Assembly (NCBI RefSeq): GCF_900113865.1
Contig: NZ_FOQY01000002.1
Span: forward strand, 124,001 to 188,000
Direction: 5' to 3'
Origin: Streptosporangium canum
Lineage (GTDB): Bacteria; Actinomycetota; Actinomycetes; Streptosporangiales; Streptosporangiaceae
DNA: 64,000 nucleotides
Made by a program: the position numbers and the translations under genes. The notes under the pieces were generated by a model. It searched no databases. It saw only the letters and a list, made by a program, of their open reading frames with translations, and was not told the DNA's origin. This document shows, piece after piece, positions 42,165 to 51,185 of the stretch; position 1 is the first letter of the stretch; every line of letters begins with the position of its first letter.

Positions 42165-43283
42165 TCAGCGGCGGAAAGGCCCGCTGACCTCATAGGTGAT
42201 ACCGCCCGTCCCCGCCCGTTCGCCGCTGGTGCCGCGCTGGGAGGAGAAGTACAGGCGGGTGCCGTCGGGGGAGAAGGCGGGGCCGGTGATCTCGGATTCG
42301 CTCTGGCCGTCGAGCCGCAGGACCGGCGCGACCACCCGGTCCGGGGTGATGATGTTGATCTCCATGTTGCCGCCGTCCTCGGCGACGTAGAGGTCACCGC
42401 CCTGGGTGCCGGTGATGTTGTCGATGCCGGTGAGCGTGCCGGTGCTGTCGTAGATCGCGGTCACCGTCTGGCGCGCGGCGTCGTAGGCCCACACGCTCCG
42501 GTCGCCCTTGGCGGTGAAGTAGCAGACGCCGTCCGCGTAGTGGCAGCCCTCGCCGCCGTCGAAGTGCCTGGCCTCGCTCACCTGATGCCTGGTCTGCTTC
42601 TGGAGGACGCCGGGCGCCGGGTCGGGTACCGCCCGCCAGAGGTTGTCGGTGCAGAAGACCTCGAGACGGCCGCTGGACAGCTCGCCCCAGACGTTCGGAA
42701 CGAAGCGGTAGAAGCAGCCGTCATCCTCGTCCTCGGTCAGGTAGACGACCCGGTGGTCGGGGTCGCAGGCGGCGGCCTCGTGTTTGAACTTGCCCATCGC
42801 CGGACGCTGCTGGGCGCCGCGCGCGCCGTACGGATCGGTCTCATAGACCTTGCCGCGGAAGATCTCCTCGCACGAGAGCCAGGTGTTCCACGGCGTGCGC
42901 CCGCCCGCGCAGTTGAGGTTGGTGCCCGACAGGATCCGGTAGGCCCGCTCGATCGAGCCGTCGGCCCTGAACTTGATCGCCGAAGCGCCCCCGACCAGCG
43001 GAACCTCGGAGTTGGAGACGTAGATCCAGCCGGTGCCGTCGGCGAAGCAGGCGCCGCCGTCCGGGGCCGGATGCCAGAGAGTGCCGCCGACGGAGTGACC
43101 CGACCTGGCCACCACCCTGCTGCTGAACCCGGCCGGCAGCGCGACGCCGTTGGCGTCGGGCTCGCCGAGCGGGCCGTACGGGCTCTCGCCCGCGACCACC
43201 GTGGAGGCGAGCGCGGCGTTCTGCCACAGGGTGCCGGACAGAGCGACGGCGGAGAGGGACACGATGAAGGTGCGGCGTTGCAT
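42165..43283 (-). CDS. PhoX-like secreted phosphatase/DUF839 beta-propeller protein
   Basis: 372 residues. Tat-type start (MQRRTFIVSLSAVALSG) and signal cleavage near ALA. The segments GGRTPWNTWLSCEE and TEDEDDGCFYRFVP are the metal-binding motifs of PhoX (DUF839) alkaline phosphatases, which use Fe/Ca. The protein is shorter than classical PhoX, so substrate specificity is open. First gene of a three-gene unit with the symporter and the esterase. Confidence 0.82.
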   Translation of the reverse strand: MQRRTFIVSLSAVALSGTLWQNAALASTVVAGESPYGPLGEPDANGVALPAGFSSRVVARSGHSVGGTLWHPAPDGGACFADGTGWIYVSNSEVPLVGGASAIKFRADGSIERAYRILSGTNLNCAGGRTPWNTWLSCEEIFRGKVYETDPYGARGAQQRPAMGKFKHEAAACDPDHRVVYLTEDEDDGCFYRFVPNVWGELSSGRLEVFCTDNLWRAVPDPAPGVLQKQTRHQVSEARHFDGGEGCHYADGVCYFTAKGDRSVWAYDAARQTVTAIYDSTGTLTGIDNITGTQGGDLYVAEDGGNMEINIITPDRVVAPVLRLDGQSESEITGPAFSPDGTRLYFSSQRGTSGERAGTGGITYEVSGPFRR

Positions 43284-43383
43284 AGGGGCTCCAGTGATCG
43301 CCTACATTTCTCCCCCCCAAACCATGGGCTGGCGGCGGTCTTCTGGGAACTGGAGGAGGCAGTAAATCTGAGCGGTCAAATCT

Positions 43384-43395
43384 GTGACGGATCAC
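43384..43395. promoter_or_regulatory. Crp-like half-site pair GTG-N6-CAC
   Basis: GTGACGGATCAC, extended to TGTGA-CGGA-TCACA, about 100 bases before the PhoX gene and 160 before the lipoprotein gene. GTG-N6-CAC is the core of actinobacterial Crp sites; short enough to occur by chance. Confidence 0.3.
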
Positions 43396-43555
43396 AAATC
43401 TCGGACGGCCCCTGTGCGGCCCGCGTGACGGGCACGGGACACCGCGCCCCGCCCCCGAATGCCCTGCCGTCCGCGAGAGCGCGGGGCGGCCGGGGCGCCC
43501 CTCTGGAACTTCCCGTTCACGGGTGATGCGGGTGTGCTGTGCCAGGATGAGCCGG

Positions 43556-44191
43556 ATGAGCGTCATATCCGCCCTTCGGGCCCTGCCGGCCGTATCCCTG
43601 GGCGCCGTGCTCTGCCTCGCGGGCTGTGGCGCGCAGGCGGCCGGCGGGGGACGCACGGAGGCCGCCCCGGTCCCTACCCCGCTGACGGTGTCTGCGCCCT
43701 TCGACCGGCCCCACCAGGTCGAGGCCGACTCGTCGCAGGACTCCCCGCCGCCCGCCTGCCCCGACTCGGGAGTGCTCCTGTCCGCCGGACCGGCAAACGC
43801 CGCGCTGGGGCTGCGGGTCCAGACCGTGGTGCTCACCAACTGCGGCCACCGGGTGCGGAAGGTCGGCGGTTACCCGAGCGTGCGGCTCCTGGATGAGGAC
43901 GGCGACCCGCTGAAGGTGAAGATCGACCCGGGCGCGCGGCGGGTGACCACGGCGGTCAAGGACCCGGGGCCGAAGCCCCTGGCCGTGCGGCCGGGCCGCT
44001 CGGCCCGCTTCAGCCTGGTGTGGCGCAACACCTACGACGACACCAGCCGCCCGCCCGCCGTCGGTGCCACCGTGATCGTCACCGCGGGCCCCGGCGGCTC
44101 CGAGCGGCGCGTCAGCAGCCTCATCGACCTCGGCTCCACGGGCCGTCTCGGGGTCACCGCCTGGCAGGAGGTCCCGGCGGGCACCCGCTGA
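43556..44191 (+). CDS. DUF4232 lipoprotein
   Basis: 211 residues from ATG 43556, preceded by AGGA; in-frame ATGs at 43523 and 43547 are alternatives. A lipobox (LCLAGCG) shows export and lipidation. The DUF4232 domain follows: NAALGLRVQTVVLTNCGHRV then GYPSVRLLDEDG, a beta-sandwich of unknown function found in actinobacterial surface lipoproteins. Confidence 0.83.
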   Translation: MSVISALRALPAVSLGAVLCLAGCGAQAAGGGRTEAAPVPTPLTVSAPFDRPHQVEADSSQDSPPPACPDSGVLLSAGPANAALGLRVQTVVLTNCGHRVRKVGGYPSVRLLDEDGDPLKVKIDPGARRVTTAVKDPGPKPLAVRPGRSARFSLVWRNTYDDTSRPPAVGATVIVTAGPGGSERRVSSLIDLGSTGRLGVTAWQEVPAGTR

Positions 44192-44229
44192 GGGGCGTGT
44201 CCCGGCCATGACCGCCGGCGTGCTCCGGT

Positions 44230-44249
44230 GACCGCCGCCGGAGGCGGTC
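44230..44249 (+). terminator. Hairpin after the DUF4232 gene
   Basis: GACCGCC and GGCGGTC with a six-base loop, 38 bases past the stop. A second inverted repeat (TGGCCGGA/TCCGGCCA) is at 44259-44284. Either could end transcription before the convergent cupin gene. Confidence 0.4.
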
Positions 44250-44367
44250 GCGAGCGGATGGCCGGACCCGTCCGGATCCGGCCACCCTTCCGGGGCTGGG
44301 CGGTTACTTTCAGGTGTGGGTGCCGGTGGACGGAGTGGTGAGGGTGCGGTCTCCCGCGGCGGACCGG

Positions 44368-44682
44368 CTAACGGGTGAGGATGCTGATGCCCAGCATGCG
44401 TGCCCCCGTCTCCGTCCGCGGGCGGTGTGTGCTGCCCGGTGCGAACACCACGTAGCTGCCCGGCCCGAGCCGGTGCCCCCGGTCGATGAACTCGCCCGAC
44501 ACCACGAAATAGCGTTCCTCGCCGTCGTGCACGTCCACCTCGGGCCACTCGGCTCCGGGAGCGAAGTCGTACATCCAGCCGCGAGCCCACTCGGTGGTCG
44601 GCAACCGCCGCCGGACGATCCCGGCGGCGACCTCGACGGGTTCGACCTCGTCAACGTTCAGGATCTGAATATCGTGCGTCAT
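44368..44682 (-). CDS. Cupin-domain protein (ChrR-like)
   Basis: 104 residues with a single cupin barrel: PEVDVHDGEERYFVVSGEF (His and Glu metal ligands), GPGSYVVFAPGSTHRPRTE. Such small cupins bind a metal and act as dioxygenases, isomerases or sensors. It is divergent from a GlxA-type AraC regulator (71 bp gap) that probably controls it. Confidence 0.8.
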   Translation of the reverse strand: MTHDIQILNVDEVEPVEVAAGIVRRRLPTTEWARGWMYDFAPGAEWPEVDVHDGEERYFVVSGEFIDRGHRLGPGSYVVFAPGSTHRPRTETGARMLGISILTR

Positions 44683-44753
44683 GACCTCATCGTCGCGGCA
44701 GGTGTCCGCCCCGGCCCAGTGTCCGGATTGACACCTATGGGTATTTTTCTGCC

Positions 44754-45728
44754 ATGAGGGTTCATCGGGTGGTCGCACTGGTCCTACCGCCGCAGTCCAC
44801 GTTCGAGCTCGCGTGCGCCGCCGAGGTGTTCGGTACGCGCCGCCCCGGTCTGCCGGCCCGTTACGAGTTCGAGGTATGTGCGGAGCGCCCGGGCGCCGTG
44901 CCGACGCTGGCGGGCTATCAGATGGTGGTGCACCAGGGGCTGTCGGCGCTCGCGGTCGCGGACACGGTGGTGATCCCCGGCTGGCAGCGCCTCGAACAGC
45001 CCGCCCCGCCCGCCGTGATCGACGCGGTACGGCAGGCCCATCGGCGAGGCGCCCGCACCGTCGCGATCTGCTCGGGAGCCTTCCTGCTGGCCCAGGCGGG
45101 GTTGCTGGACAACCGCCGGGCGACCACGCACTGGCGGATGGCGGCCGAGCTGGCGGCCCGCTTCCCCGATGTCCAGGTCGAGCCCGACACGCTGTACATC
45201 GACCTGGGCGACGTCGCCACCAGCGCCGGCACCGCCGCGGGCATCGACCTGTGCCTGCACCTGGTCCGCGCCGACCACGGCGCCGCCTACGCCGCGCAGA
45301 TCGCCCGCCACATGATCATGCCCCCGCACCGCGAGGGCGGGCAGCTCCAGTACGCCATGCAGGCTCCCGCCGGCCGGCCGCCCGACTCCCTGGCCGCCGT
45401 TCTCGACTGGGCCGCCGAACGACTGCACGAGCCCCTCACCGTTGACGACCTCGCCGCGCGGGCCGGGCTCTCCCCGCGGACGCTCGCCCGCAGATTCGCC
45501 GACCAGCTCGGCGTCAGCCCCGGCAGGTGGTTGCTCCGCCAGCGCGTCACGGCGGCTCAGGCCCTCCTGGAGGAGTCGGATCTCCCGGTGGAGACGATCG
45601 CGATCAGAGTCGGTCTTTCCTCGGCCACCAACCTCCGCAGGCACTTCCACTCCATGGTGCACGCCACACCCGCCACCTACCGGCGGTCCTTCGGCCGTCA
45701 CTCAGGTGGCTCGCGGCCGAGCGACTGA
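44754..45728 (+). CDS. GlxA-family AraC transcriptional regulator
   Basis: 324 residues. The N-terminal DJ-1/PfpI-like domain has the conserved nucleophile elbow AICSGAFLLAQAGLLDNRRA and ATTHW; the C-terminal AraC double helix-turn-helix is VDDLAARAGLSPRTLARRFA and IAIRVGLSSATNLRRHFHS. It probably activates the divergent cupin gene. Confidence 0.9.
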   Translation: MRVHRVVALVLPPQSTFELACAAEVFGTRRPGLPARYEFEVCAERPGAVPTLAGYQMVVHQGLSALAVADTVVIPGWQRLEQPAPPAVIDAVRQAHRRGARTVAICSGAFLLAQAGLLDNRRATTHWRMAAELAARFPDVQVEPDTLYIDLGDVATSAGTAAGIDLCLHLVRADHGAAYAAQIARHMIMPPHREGGQLQYAMQAPAGRPPDSLAAVLDWAAERLHEPLTVDDLAARAGLSPRTLARRFADQLGVSPGRWLLRQRVTAAQALLEESDLPVETIAIRVGLSSATNLRRHFHSMVHATPATYRRSFGRHSGGSRPSD

Positions 45729-45810
45729 GTCCCCGGCCGCTTCGCCGGGCTTCCCGGCGCTCTGCGGGATCAGCCGCGGGGAACGGCCGGTCCGTCGCCT
45801 GCCGCCCCGT

Positions 45811-45832
45811 AATTGCACCGATCGATGCAAAA
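45811..45832. promoter_or_regulatory. TetR operator, copy 1
   Basis: Contains TTGCA-CCGATCGA-TGCAA, ending 16 bases before the TetR ATG. It agrees at 18 of 22 positions with the site before the MFS gene at 46501-46522. Confidence 0.75.
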
Positions 45833-45848
45833 CATGTAGCGTGTCCGC

Positions 45849-46445
45849 ATGGCTCGACCGCGGACATTCGATGAGGACCGGGTCCTGGACGCCGCGATGC
45901 AGGCCTTCTGGGAGAACGGCTATGAGGCCACCTCGACCAGAGACCTGTGCGAGGTCATCGGACTGGACCGCAGCAGTATCTACAACGCCTTCAAAAGCAA
46001 GCACGAACTGTTCACCCGTGTGCTCACCCGCTATATCGACAGCACGACCGCCACTCACCTGGAGATTCTGGAGGACCGGGAGCGGCCGGCCGCCGAGCGG
46101 ATCCGCGCGCTGTTCACCGAGATCATCGAGGTCGAGTCCGCGAACCGGCGGGACGGCCGTGGTCGCGGCTGTCTGACCGTCAACACCACGGTGGAACTCG
46201 CCGGACGCGACCCGGAGATCGCCCGGCTGCTGGATCGGGACATGGCCCGGCGGCTGGATTCCCTCAAGGCGGTCATCGCGGCCGGGCGGCGCGACGGCGA
46301 CATCACCTCTCCGAGAGACCCGGACTCGCTCGCCCGGTTTCTCAACGCGGTGATCGCGGGGATCCGGGTGGCCGCCCAGGGCGGAGCCGATCGCGCCGTC
46401 CTGGAGGGCATCGCGGCAACGGCGGTAGACGCCCTGACGCCCTGA
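45849..46445 (+). CDS. TetR-family repressor
   Basis: 198 residues. N-terminal helix-turn-helix: RVLDAAMQAFWENGYEATST then LCEVIGLDRSSIYNAFKSKH; the C-terminal ligand-binding part contains CLTVNTTVELAGRD, typical of the TetR_C_16/AcrR-like group. Duplicate operators before this gene and before the downstream MFS gene indicate that it represses both. Confidence 0.9.
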   Translation: MARPRTFDEDRVLDAAMQAFWENGYEATSTRDLCEVIGLDRSSIYNAFKSKHELFTRVLTRYIDSTTATHLEILEDRERPAAERIRALFTEIIEVESANRRDGRGRGCLTVNTTVELAGRDPEIARLLDRDMARRLDSLKAVIAAGRRDGDITSPRDPDSLARFLNAVIAGIRVAAQGGADRAVLEGIAATAVDALTP

Positions 46446-46500
46446 CCCGCCGTATTCGCTGACACACCGCGGACCGCCGCGGCGTGTTCGCACGCCCAAA

Positions 46501-46522
46501 TTTTACATCGATCGATGCAAAA
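46501..46522. promoter_or_regulatory. TetR operator, copy 2
   Basis: TTTTACATCGATCGATGCAAAA, a 22-bp palindrome with one mismatched pair, 24 bases before the MFS start. Confidence 0.8.
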
Positions 46523-46546
46523 CTCGCCGACACAGGAGCTCCCTTC

Positions 46547-47764
46547 ATGCCCCGTGCTGTATACCTGCTGGCCTTCGGCATCTTCGCCATGGTGACCAGC
46601 GAGTTCGCCGTCGCTGGCCTGATGCCGCAGATGGCCGACGGACTGAACGCCACCATCCCGCAGATCGGCTATCTCATCACTGCCTTCGCGGTCGCCATGG
46701 CCGCCGGAGGGCCGTTCCTGACCCTCGCGGTGCTGAAACTGCGCCCCAAGCCGGCGCTCATGCTCCTGTTCGCGATCTTCCTGGCGGGTAACCTGCTGGC
46801 CGCGACCGCTCCCTCCTACCCGGTGATGATGACGGCGCGCATCATCACCGGCGTCGCCTCCCAGGCGTTCTTCGGAGTCGCCATCTCACTGGCGGTCCGG
46901 CTGACGCCGCCGCAGATGCGCGGCCGATCCATCGCGGTGGTCATGAACGGGCTGATGGTGGGCACCCTGCTGGGGCTGCCGCTGTCCACGCTGATCGGAG
47001 AACGTCTGGGCTGGCGCGCAGCCTTCTGGGTCGTCAGCGCCCTGACCGTCCTCGCCGCGCTCGCCACGATGGCCGGCATGCGCCGGCTGGAGCGTGCCGA
47101 AGGCGACGGCGGCGACTTCCGGCAGGAGATGCGCGTCTTCGCCAATCCCAAGCTGTGGCTGGTGTTCGCAACCAGCGCCTTCATCATCGGCGCGACCTTC
47201 TCCGCCTTCAGCTACCTCAACCCGATCCTCACCCAGGTCACCGGATTCGGCTCCGGAGCCATCCCGCTCCTGCTCATCGCCTACGGCGCCGCCACCGTGA
47301 TCGGCAACAACATCGTCGGGCGGCTCGCCGACAGGCACACCGTCAGCGTCCTGCTGTGCGGGCTGGCTCTGAACCTGATCTTCCTGACCGGGTTCGCGCT
47401 GCTGGCCCACCTCGGCATCCCCGCCGTGGTGTGCATGCTCGGCATCGGTCTGGTCGGCGTCACCATGAATCCGGCGATGGCCATCCGCGTCCAGCGGACC
47501 GGCAACGCCCGGCCGCTGGTCAACACCGTCCACTCCTCCTTCATCACTCTCGGCGTCATCATCGGCTCCTTCGCCGGAGGAGTGGCCATCGACAACTTCG
47601 GCCTGCGAGCCCCGCTGTGGCTCGGCGCCGCTCTGGCCACACTCGGGATCCTCACCCTTCTCCCCGAACTCCCCCGCCGTTCCGCTGCCAGGCCCGCACC
47701 CGCGTCCGACGCGCCCGCCTCCCAGGAGGGGCCCACTGCGGCCACCGAGAAGCAAGCGATCTAG
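46547..47764 (+). CDS. MFS drug exporter (chloramphenicol/sugar efflux type)
   Basis: 405 residues from ATG 46547 with AGGAG about ten bases upstream. Twelve membrane segments; the N-terminus YLLAFGIFAMVTSEFAVAGL and AVRLTPPQMRGRSIAVVMNG match the DHA1 CmlR/AraJ-like exporters. Regulated by the TetR repressor next to it. The interval 47765-48032 holds no convincing gene. Confidence 0.87.
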   Translation: MPRAVYLLAFGIFAMVTSEFAVAGLMPQMADGLNATIPQIGYLITAFAVAMAAGGPFLTLAVLKLRPKPALMLLFAIFLAGNLLAATAPSYPVMMTARIITGVASQAFFGVAISLAVRLTPPQMRGRSIAVVMNGLMVGTLLGLPLSTLIGERLGWRAAFWVVSALTVLAALATMAGMRRLERAEGDGGDFRQEMRVFANPKLWLVFATSAFIIGATFSAFSYLNPILTQVTGFGSGAIPLLLIAYGAATVIGNNIVGRLADRHTVSVLLCGLALNLIFLTGFALLAHLGIPAVVCMLGIGLVGVTMNPAMAIRVQRTGNARPLVNTVHSSFITLGVIIGSFAGGVAIDNFGLRAPLWLGAALATLGILTLLPELPRRSAARPAPASDAPASQEGPTAATEKQAI

Positions 47765-48032
47765 AAGGTCGAGGATCACATGTCGGGGGTCGCCGAGCCG
47801 CCGGGCACGACGGCCCTCTCCGTCCGGGGAATCGCCCGTGATCGCGGTGCCGGTGTGGGTTGCCTCAGCCAGTCGGGCTTGGTACCGTCGCGGCGGCGCG
47901 TGATAGGCGTGATCACTACCTGACGAGGGAGGTTGATGAATATGGCTGCCATCGGCTGTGTTCAGCATGCCCTTGTCCGGTCCGCGCGAGGCTAGAGCGC
48001 GGCCCGGTCGTCCGAACGACCAGGAGTGTCAC

Positions 48033-48548
48033 ATGTCTTCCTTCATCTCACCGACCGATACCGACCTGAGCACCGACCGTCTCATCCTGCGGAGCTGGAC
48101 CCCCGGCGAGGTCGGCGCGGTCCTCGACGGCTCCCGGCTCGCGCACTGGGCCGAGGACTTTCCCTCCGAGGGGGACCGCGTCATCGCCGGCCTGTTCGGA
48201 GAGCACCCCGGATGGCTGGGCGAGTACGGCCACCGCCAGATCATCGAGCGCTCGACCGGCCTGGTGGTCGGCTCGATCGGCCTGTTCTGGCCGCCCGGCG
48301 ACGGCACCGTCGAGATCGGCTACGGCATCGTCGCCTCCCGGCGGGGCCGCGGCTACGCCCCCGAGGCCACCCGGGCGCTGACGGCGTTCGCCTACACCGC
48401 CCCGGACGTCCACACGGTGTACGCCGACGTGGAACTGTCGAATCCGCCCTCGGTCCGCGTGCTGGAGAAGGCGGGCTTCGAGCGGTGGAGCTCTGAGGAG
48501 AACCTGGCCAGGTTCCGCGCCACCATGCCGGGCCCGGCGCAGCGGTAG
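48033..48548 (+). CDS. GNAT acetyltransferase (RimJ/RimL-like)
   Basis: 171 residues from ATG 48033 with AGGAG seven bases upstream. GNAT fold: LSTDRLILRSWTPGEVGAVL, the acetyl-CoA loop RRGRGYAPEATRAL and the NPPSVRVLEKAGFERW region. Acetylates an unknown small molecule or protein amine. Converges on the M6 protease gene through a strong shared terminator. Confidence 0.87.
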   Translation: MSSFISPTDTDLSTDRLILRSWTPGEVGAVLDGSRLAHWAEDFPSEGDRVIAGLFGEHPGWLGEYGHRQIIERSTGLVVGSIGLFWPPGDGTVEIGYGIVASRRGRGYAPEATRALTAFAYTAPDVHTVYADVELSNPPSVRVLEKAGFERWSSEENLARFRATMPGPAQR

Positions 48549-48576
48549 CCCTCTCCGGGAAAAAGGGAAAAGGGAA

Positions 48577-48610
48577 GGGTGCGGGCCCGGGGAGACGCGG
48601 GCCCGCACCC
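48577..48610. terminator. Bidirectional terminator between GNAT and M6 protease genes
   Basis: GGGTGCGGGCCCG and CGGGCCCGCACCC, perfect 13-base arms with an eight-base loop, placed between two convergent stop codons (48548 and 48613). Confidence 0.85.
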
Positions 48611-48612
48611 GC

Positions 48613-50919
48613 TCAGGAGGCGGGGCCCACCGTGATGGTGGTGCGGAGGCCCCTGGCGGCTTCCCGGATCACCTTGATCTCGGTGTTGGTGTCGGGCGGC
48701 CGAACGCCCCGCAGGGGGTTGGTGCTGTACCAGTAAACGCCGCTGCGGTCATTGAAAGCCGGGGTGGCGGGGAGCGAGGGGAAGATCGTCCTGGCGCCGT
48801 CCTTGTGCAGTGCCAAACGGCCGGTGGAGGACAGGCCGAAGGGGGCGTCGAAGCCTTGGACCCGGTCGTTGACCATGCTGTTGTCTTTCCAGAGCAGAGG
48901 GAGCGGGTGGGCGTCGATCGGCAGGATCATGCCCTCACCGGGGTGGTTACGGGTGGCGTTGTCGGTGTAGTAGGTGTCCCAGAGCCAGACGAGGACGCCC
49001 TCCCGGTAGGGGTAGTGCTCGTAGATCTCGCGCCGGGCGGGGTTGTCGGAGAAGCCGGCGTGGTAGGGACCGGTTTCGAGGTAGGCGCCATAGCCGGTGT
49101 AGCGCCGGTTCTCGGCGATGTAGGAGCGAGGGTGCTCCTTGGTCGCGATCTTGCCGACGCGGCTGAAGCCCGCCGCGGTCCAGCCGTTGTCGCCGTTCTC
49201 CGCGTCATCGGTGACGGCGCCGGTGATGGCGTCGACGATGAAGCCGTTCTCGGTGGTGTTGGTATCGGTGAAGTAGCGGAACCGGAACTGGATCCTCCTG
49301 CCCGCGTAGGCGTCCAGCGGGAGGACCAGGTCCGTCCAGCCGCTGAGGCCGGTGATACCGGGGACGCCGTTGACGCTCGGGATCGGCTGCCCGCCGACGG
49401 TGCCGCCGATCGGCGTCCAGACCTCGCCGTCCTCGGAGACCTCGGCGTAGAGGTAGTCGAAATCCTGCTCGATCTGGTACCAGACTTTGGCGGTCAGGGC
49501 CGCTGATGTCACGCCGGTGAGGTCGATCCGGCGGGTGAGTGTCTCGTTGAGGTAGTCCCCCTTGCCGCTCCACCACTGGTAGGAGCCCTGGACAGGTTGG
49601 ACCAGCTCGGTGTCGACCCGGCGCGGCGGCAGGTCGACGATGACGGCCTGCGGGTCGGTGGTGTTGTAGGAGCTCACGCCGAGGGTGTGAGTGGAGGCCG
49701 TGGCGGCCTCGGCTCTGTCGTAGGACAGCCAGCCGAGCCGCAGTTTGCTCCAGGCGTCCAGGTCTCCGGGGTACTCGCCGCTCTGCCCGTTCTTCTTGCT
49801 CAAGTACGAGGCGCTGGACATGAGCGACCAGAACTGGACGCTGTTGCTCCCGCCGCCGTCGTACAGGTCGGGTAAGCCCAGATCGTGGCCGTACTCGTGG
49901 GCGATCAGGCCGACGCCGCTGTTCTCGCCGGCGGTCAGGAACCTGCCGACCCAGATGCCGGTATCGCCGATCTGAGTACCGCCACGCAGGTTGCCCGCGG
50001 GGCCGGAGCTTCCGCGGGTGTTCCAGTAGGCGTCGTGGTTGACCGCCCACAGCGCGTCTTCGCCCTGCGCGCCACCGCCCCACGTCTCGTCGACGCCGGC
50101 GTGGATCACCTGGAACCGGTCGAGGTAGCCGTCGGGTTCGTCGAAGTCGCCGTCGAAGTCGTAGTCGTAGCGGTCCCAGACGTCATAGGACTTGAGCTCG
50201 GCCGTGATGTCCTCGACGCTGCGGCCCTTGGCGCGCTCGGCGTCGTACCAGGCGTTGGCGGAGTCCTTGACGAAATCGAACAGGGGGAGGTCGCAGTCCA
50301 GGCCGCTGTCGCAGCGCGGGGTGCCGTAACGGGACTCGTTGTAGGGAACCTTCACCCAGTCGGAGACGTAGCCGTCGAAGTCGTACCGGCCGGCGGACTG
50401 GAGCCGGTAGAAGTTGCGGAGCGAGTTGGCCCCCCGGGAGCCGTTGAAATAGATGTCCTGGTAGTAGGCCCGGTCGAAGTCCGGCTGCCAGAGTGTGTGG
50501 TTGTCGTAGCTCCGCTGGGGTCTGGGGATCCGGTTGTGCAGCGGGCCGGGTACGCCGCCGTAGCGGATCTTTTCTTTATGCAGGGTCGCGTTGTCGATTT
50601 TGTCGCCGAATTCGGCGAGCACGGTGAAAATCTTGTCCTTGCGTTCGAGGGCGAGTTCGACGTACCGGTCGCCGACCTTGACCTTTCCCGCGGAGAGCTT
50701 GTTCGCCTGGGGGGCGGTCAGCGCCTGCTTCATGGCTTTGGTGCGAAGAGACTGCTCTTCGAGAGCGAACGGACTGATCGCAGCCGAATGCCGGCCGTTA
50801 CCGGGTTCGGCGACGGGAGGCTTGGAGGCCGGGACCGCCGCGGCGAGACCGGGCAGCGCGGAGGCGCCCAGGGCCGTCCCCGCCAGCCCGGCTGCGAGCA
50901 TGGTGATGATCTTACGCAC
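48613..50919 (-). CDS. Secreted M6-family metalloprotease (immune inhibitor A-like)
   Basis: 768 residues. Signal peptide (MLAAGLAGTALGASALPGLA), a propeptide with FTVLAEFGDKIDN, then the zinc motif LIAHEYGHDLGLPDLYD (HExxHxxGxxD) and the downstream Met-turn region FWSLMSSASY. The YDYDFDGDFDEPDGYLDRFQ stretch is a calcium-binding loop typical of M6 enzymes. C-terminal beta-sandwich domains follow. It degrades extracellular protein. Confidence 0.9.
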   Translation of the reverse strand: MRKIITMLAAGLAGTALGASALPGLAAAVPASKPPVAEPGNGRHSAAISPFALEEQSLRTKAMKQALTAPQANKLSAGKVKVGDRYVELALERKDKIFTVLAEFGDKIDNATLHKEKIRYGGVPGPLHNRIPRPQRSYDNHTLWQPDFDRAYYQDIYFNGSRGANSLRNFYRLQSAGRYDFDGYVSDWVKVPYNESRYGTPRCDSGLDCDLPLFDFVKDSANAWYDAERAKGRSVEDITAELKSYDVWDRYDYDFDGDFDEPDGYLDRFQVIHAGVDETWGGGAQGEDALWAVNHDAYWNTRGSSGPAGNLRGGTQIGDTGIWVGRFLTAGENSGVGLIAHEYGHDLGLPDLYDGGGSNSVQFWSLMSSASYLSKKNGQSGEYPGDLDAWSKLRLGWLSYDRAEAATASTHTLGVSSYNTTDPQAVIVDLPPRRVDTELVQPVQGSYQWWSGKGDYLNETLTRRIDLTGVTSAALTAKVWYQIEQDFDYLYAEVSEDGEVWTPIGGTVGGQPIPSVNGVPGITGLSGWTDLVLPLDAYAGRRIQFRFRYFTDTNTTENGFIVDAITGAVTDDAENGDNGWTAAGFSRVGKIATKEHPRSYIAENRRYTGYGAYLETGPYHAGFSDNPARREIYEHYPYREGVLVWLWDTYYTDNATRNHPGEGMILPIDAHPLPLLWKDNSMVNDRVQGFDAPFGLSSTGRLALHKDGARTIFPSLPATPAFNDRSGVYWYSTNPLRGVRPPDTNTEIKVIREAARGLRTTITVGPAS

Positions 50920-50940
50920 GTGAGGGGGAGTTCCTTTCGG

Positions 50941-51130
50941 AAAAGAGGGGTGTCACGCGTAATATGTCACATCACATTCATGGTGAACAGTGGGGGTTTG
51001 ACGGAGTCGATAATCCTATTAAAGGGCGATATTTAATATTTGATACCTATCCTGCATATCGTCCTATTTAAGGAGTGATGTGCGGTTTATGGTAGAGAGG
51101 GGGGCGGTGCGATGATGGCCGTCGCCCTCC
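50941..51130. promoter_or_regulatory. AT-rich divergent intergenic region
   Basis: The 266-bp gap between the M6 protease and the SARP gene includes a core of about 130 bp (50950-51080) that is much richer in A and T than anything nearby, with runs such as GATATTTAATATTTGATA. It probably holds both promoters; nucleoid-protein binding is possible. No gene seen. Confidence 0.5.
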
Positions 51131-51185
51131 CGGGTCGGCCGTCCAGTCGAACGCACTTACCGTTACTTCATGATTACAATGAGTT

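Noticed and set aside
47780-47932. Short plus-strand ORF after the MFS gene starting MSGVAEPPGTTALSV.
   Set aside because: No ribosome site and no similarity that can be recognised; left as intergenic.
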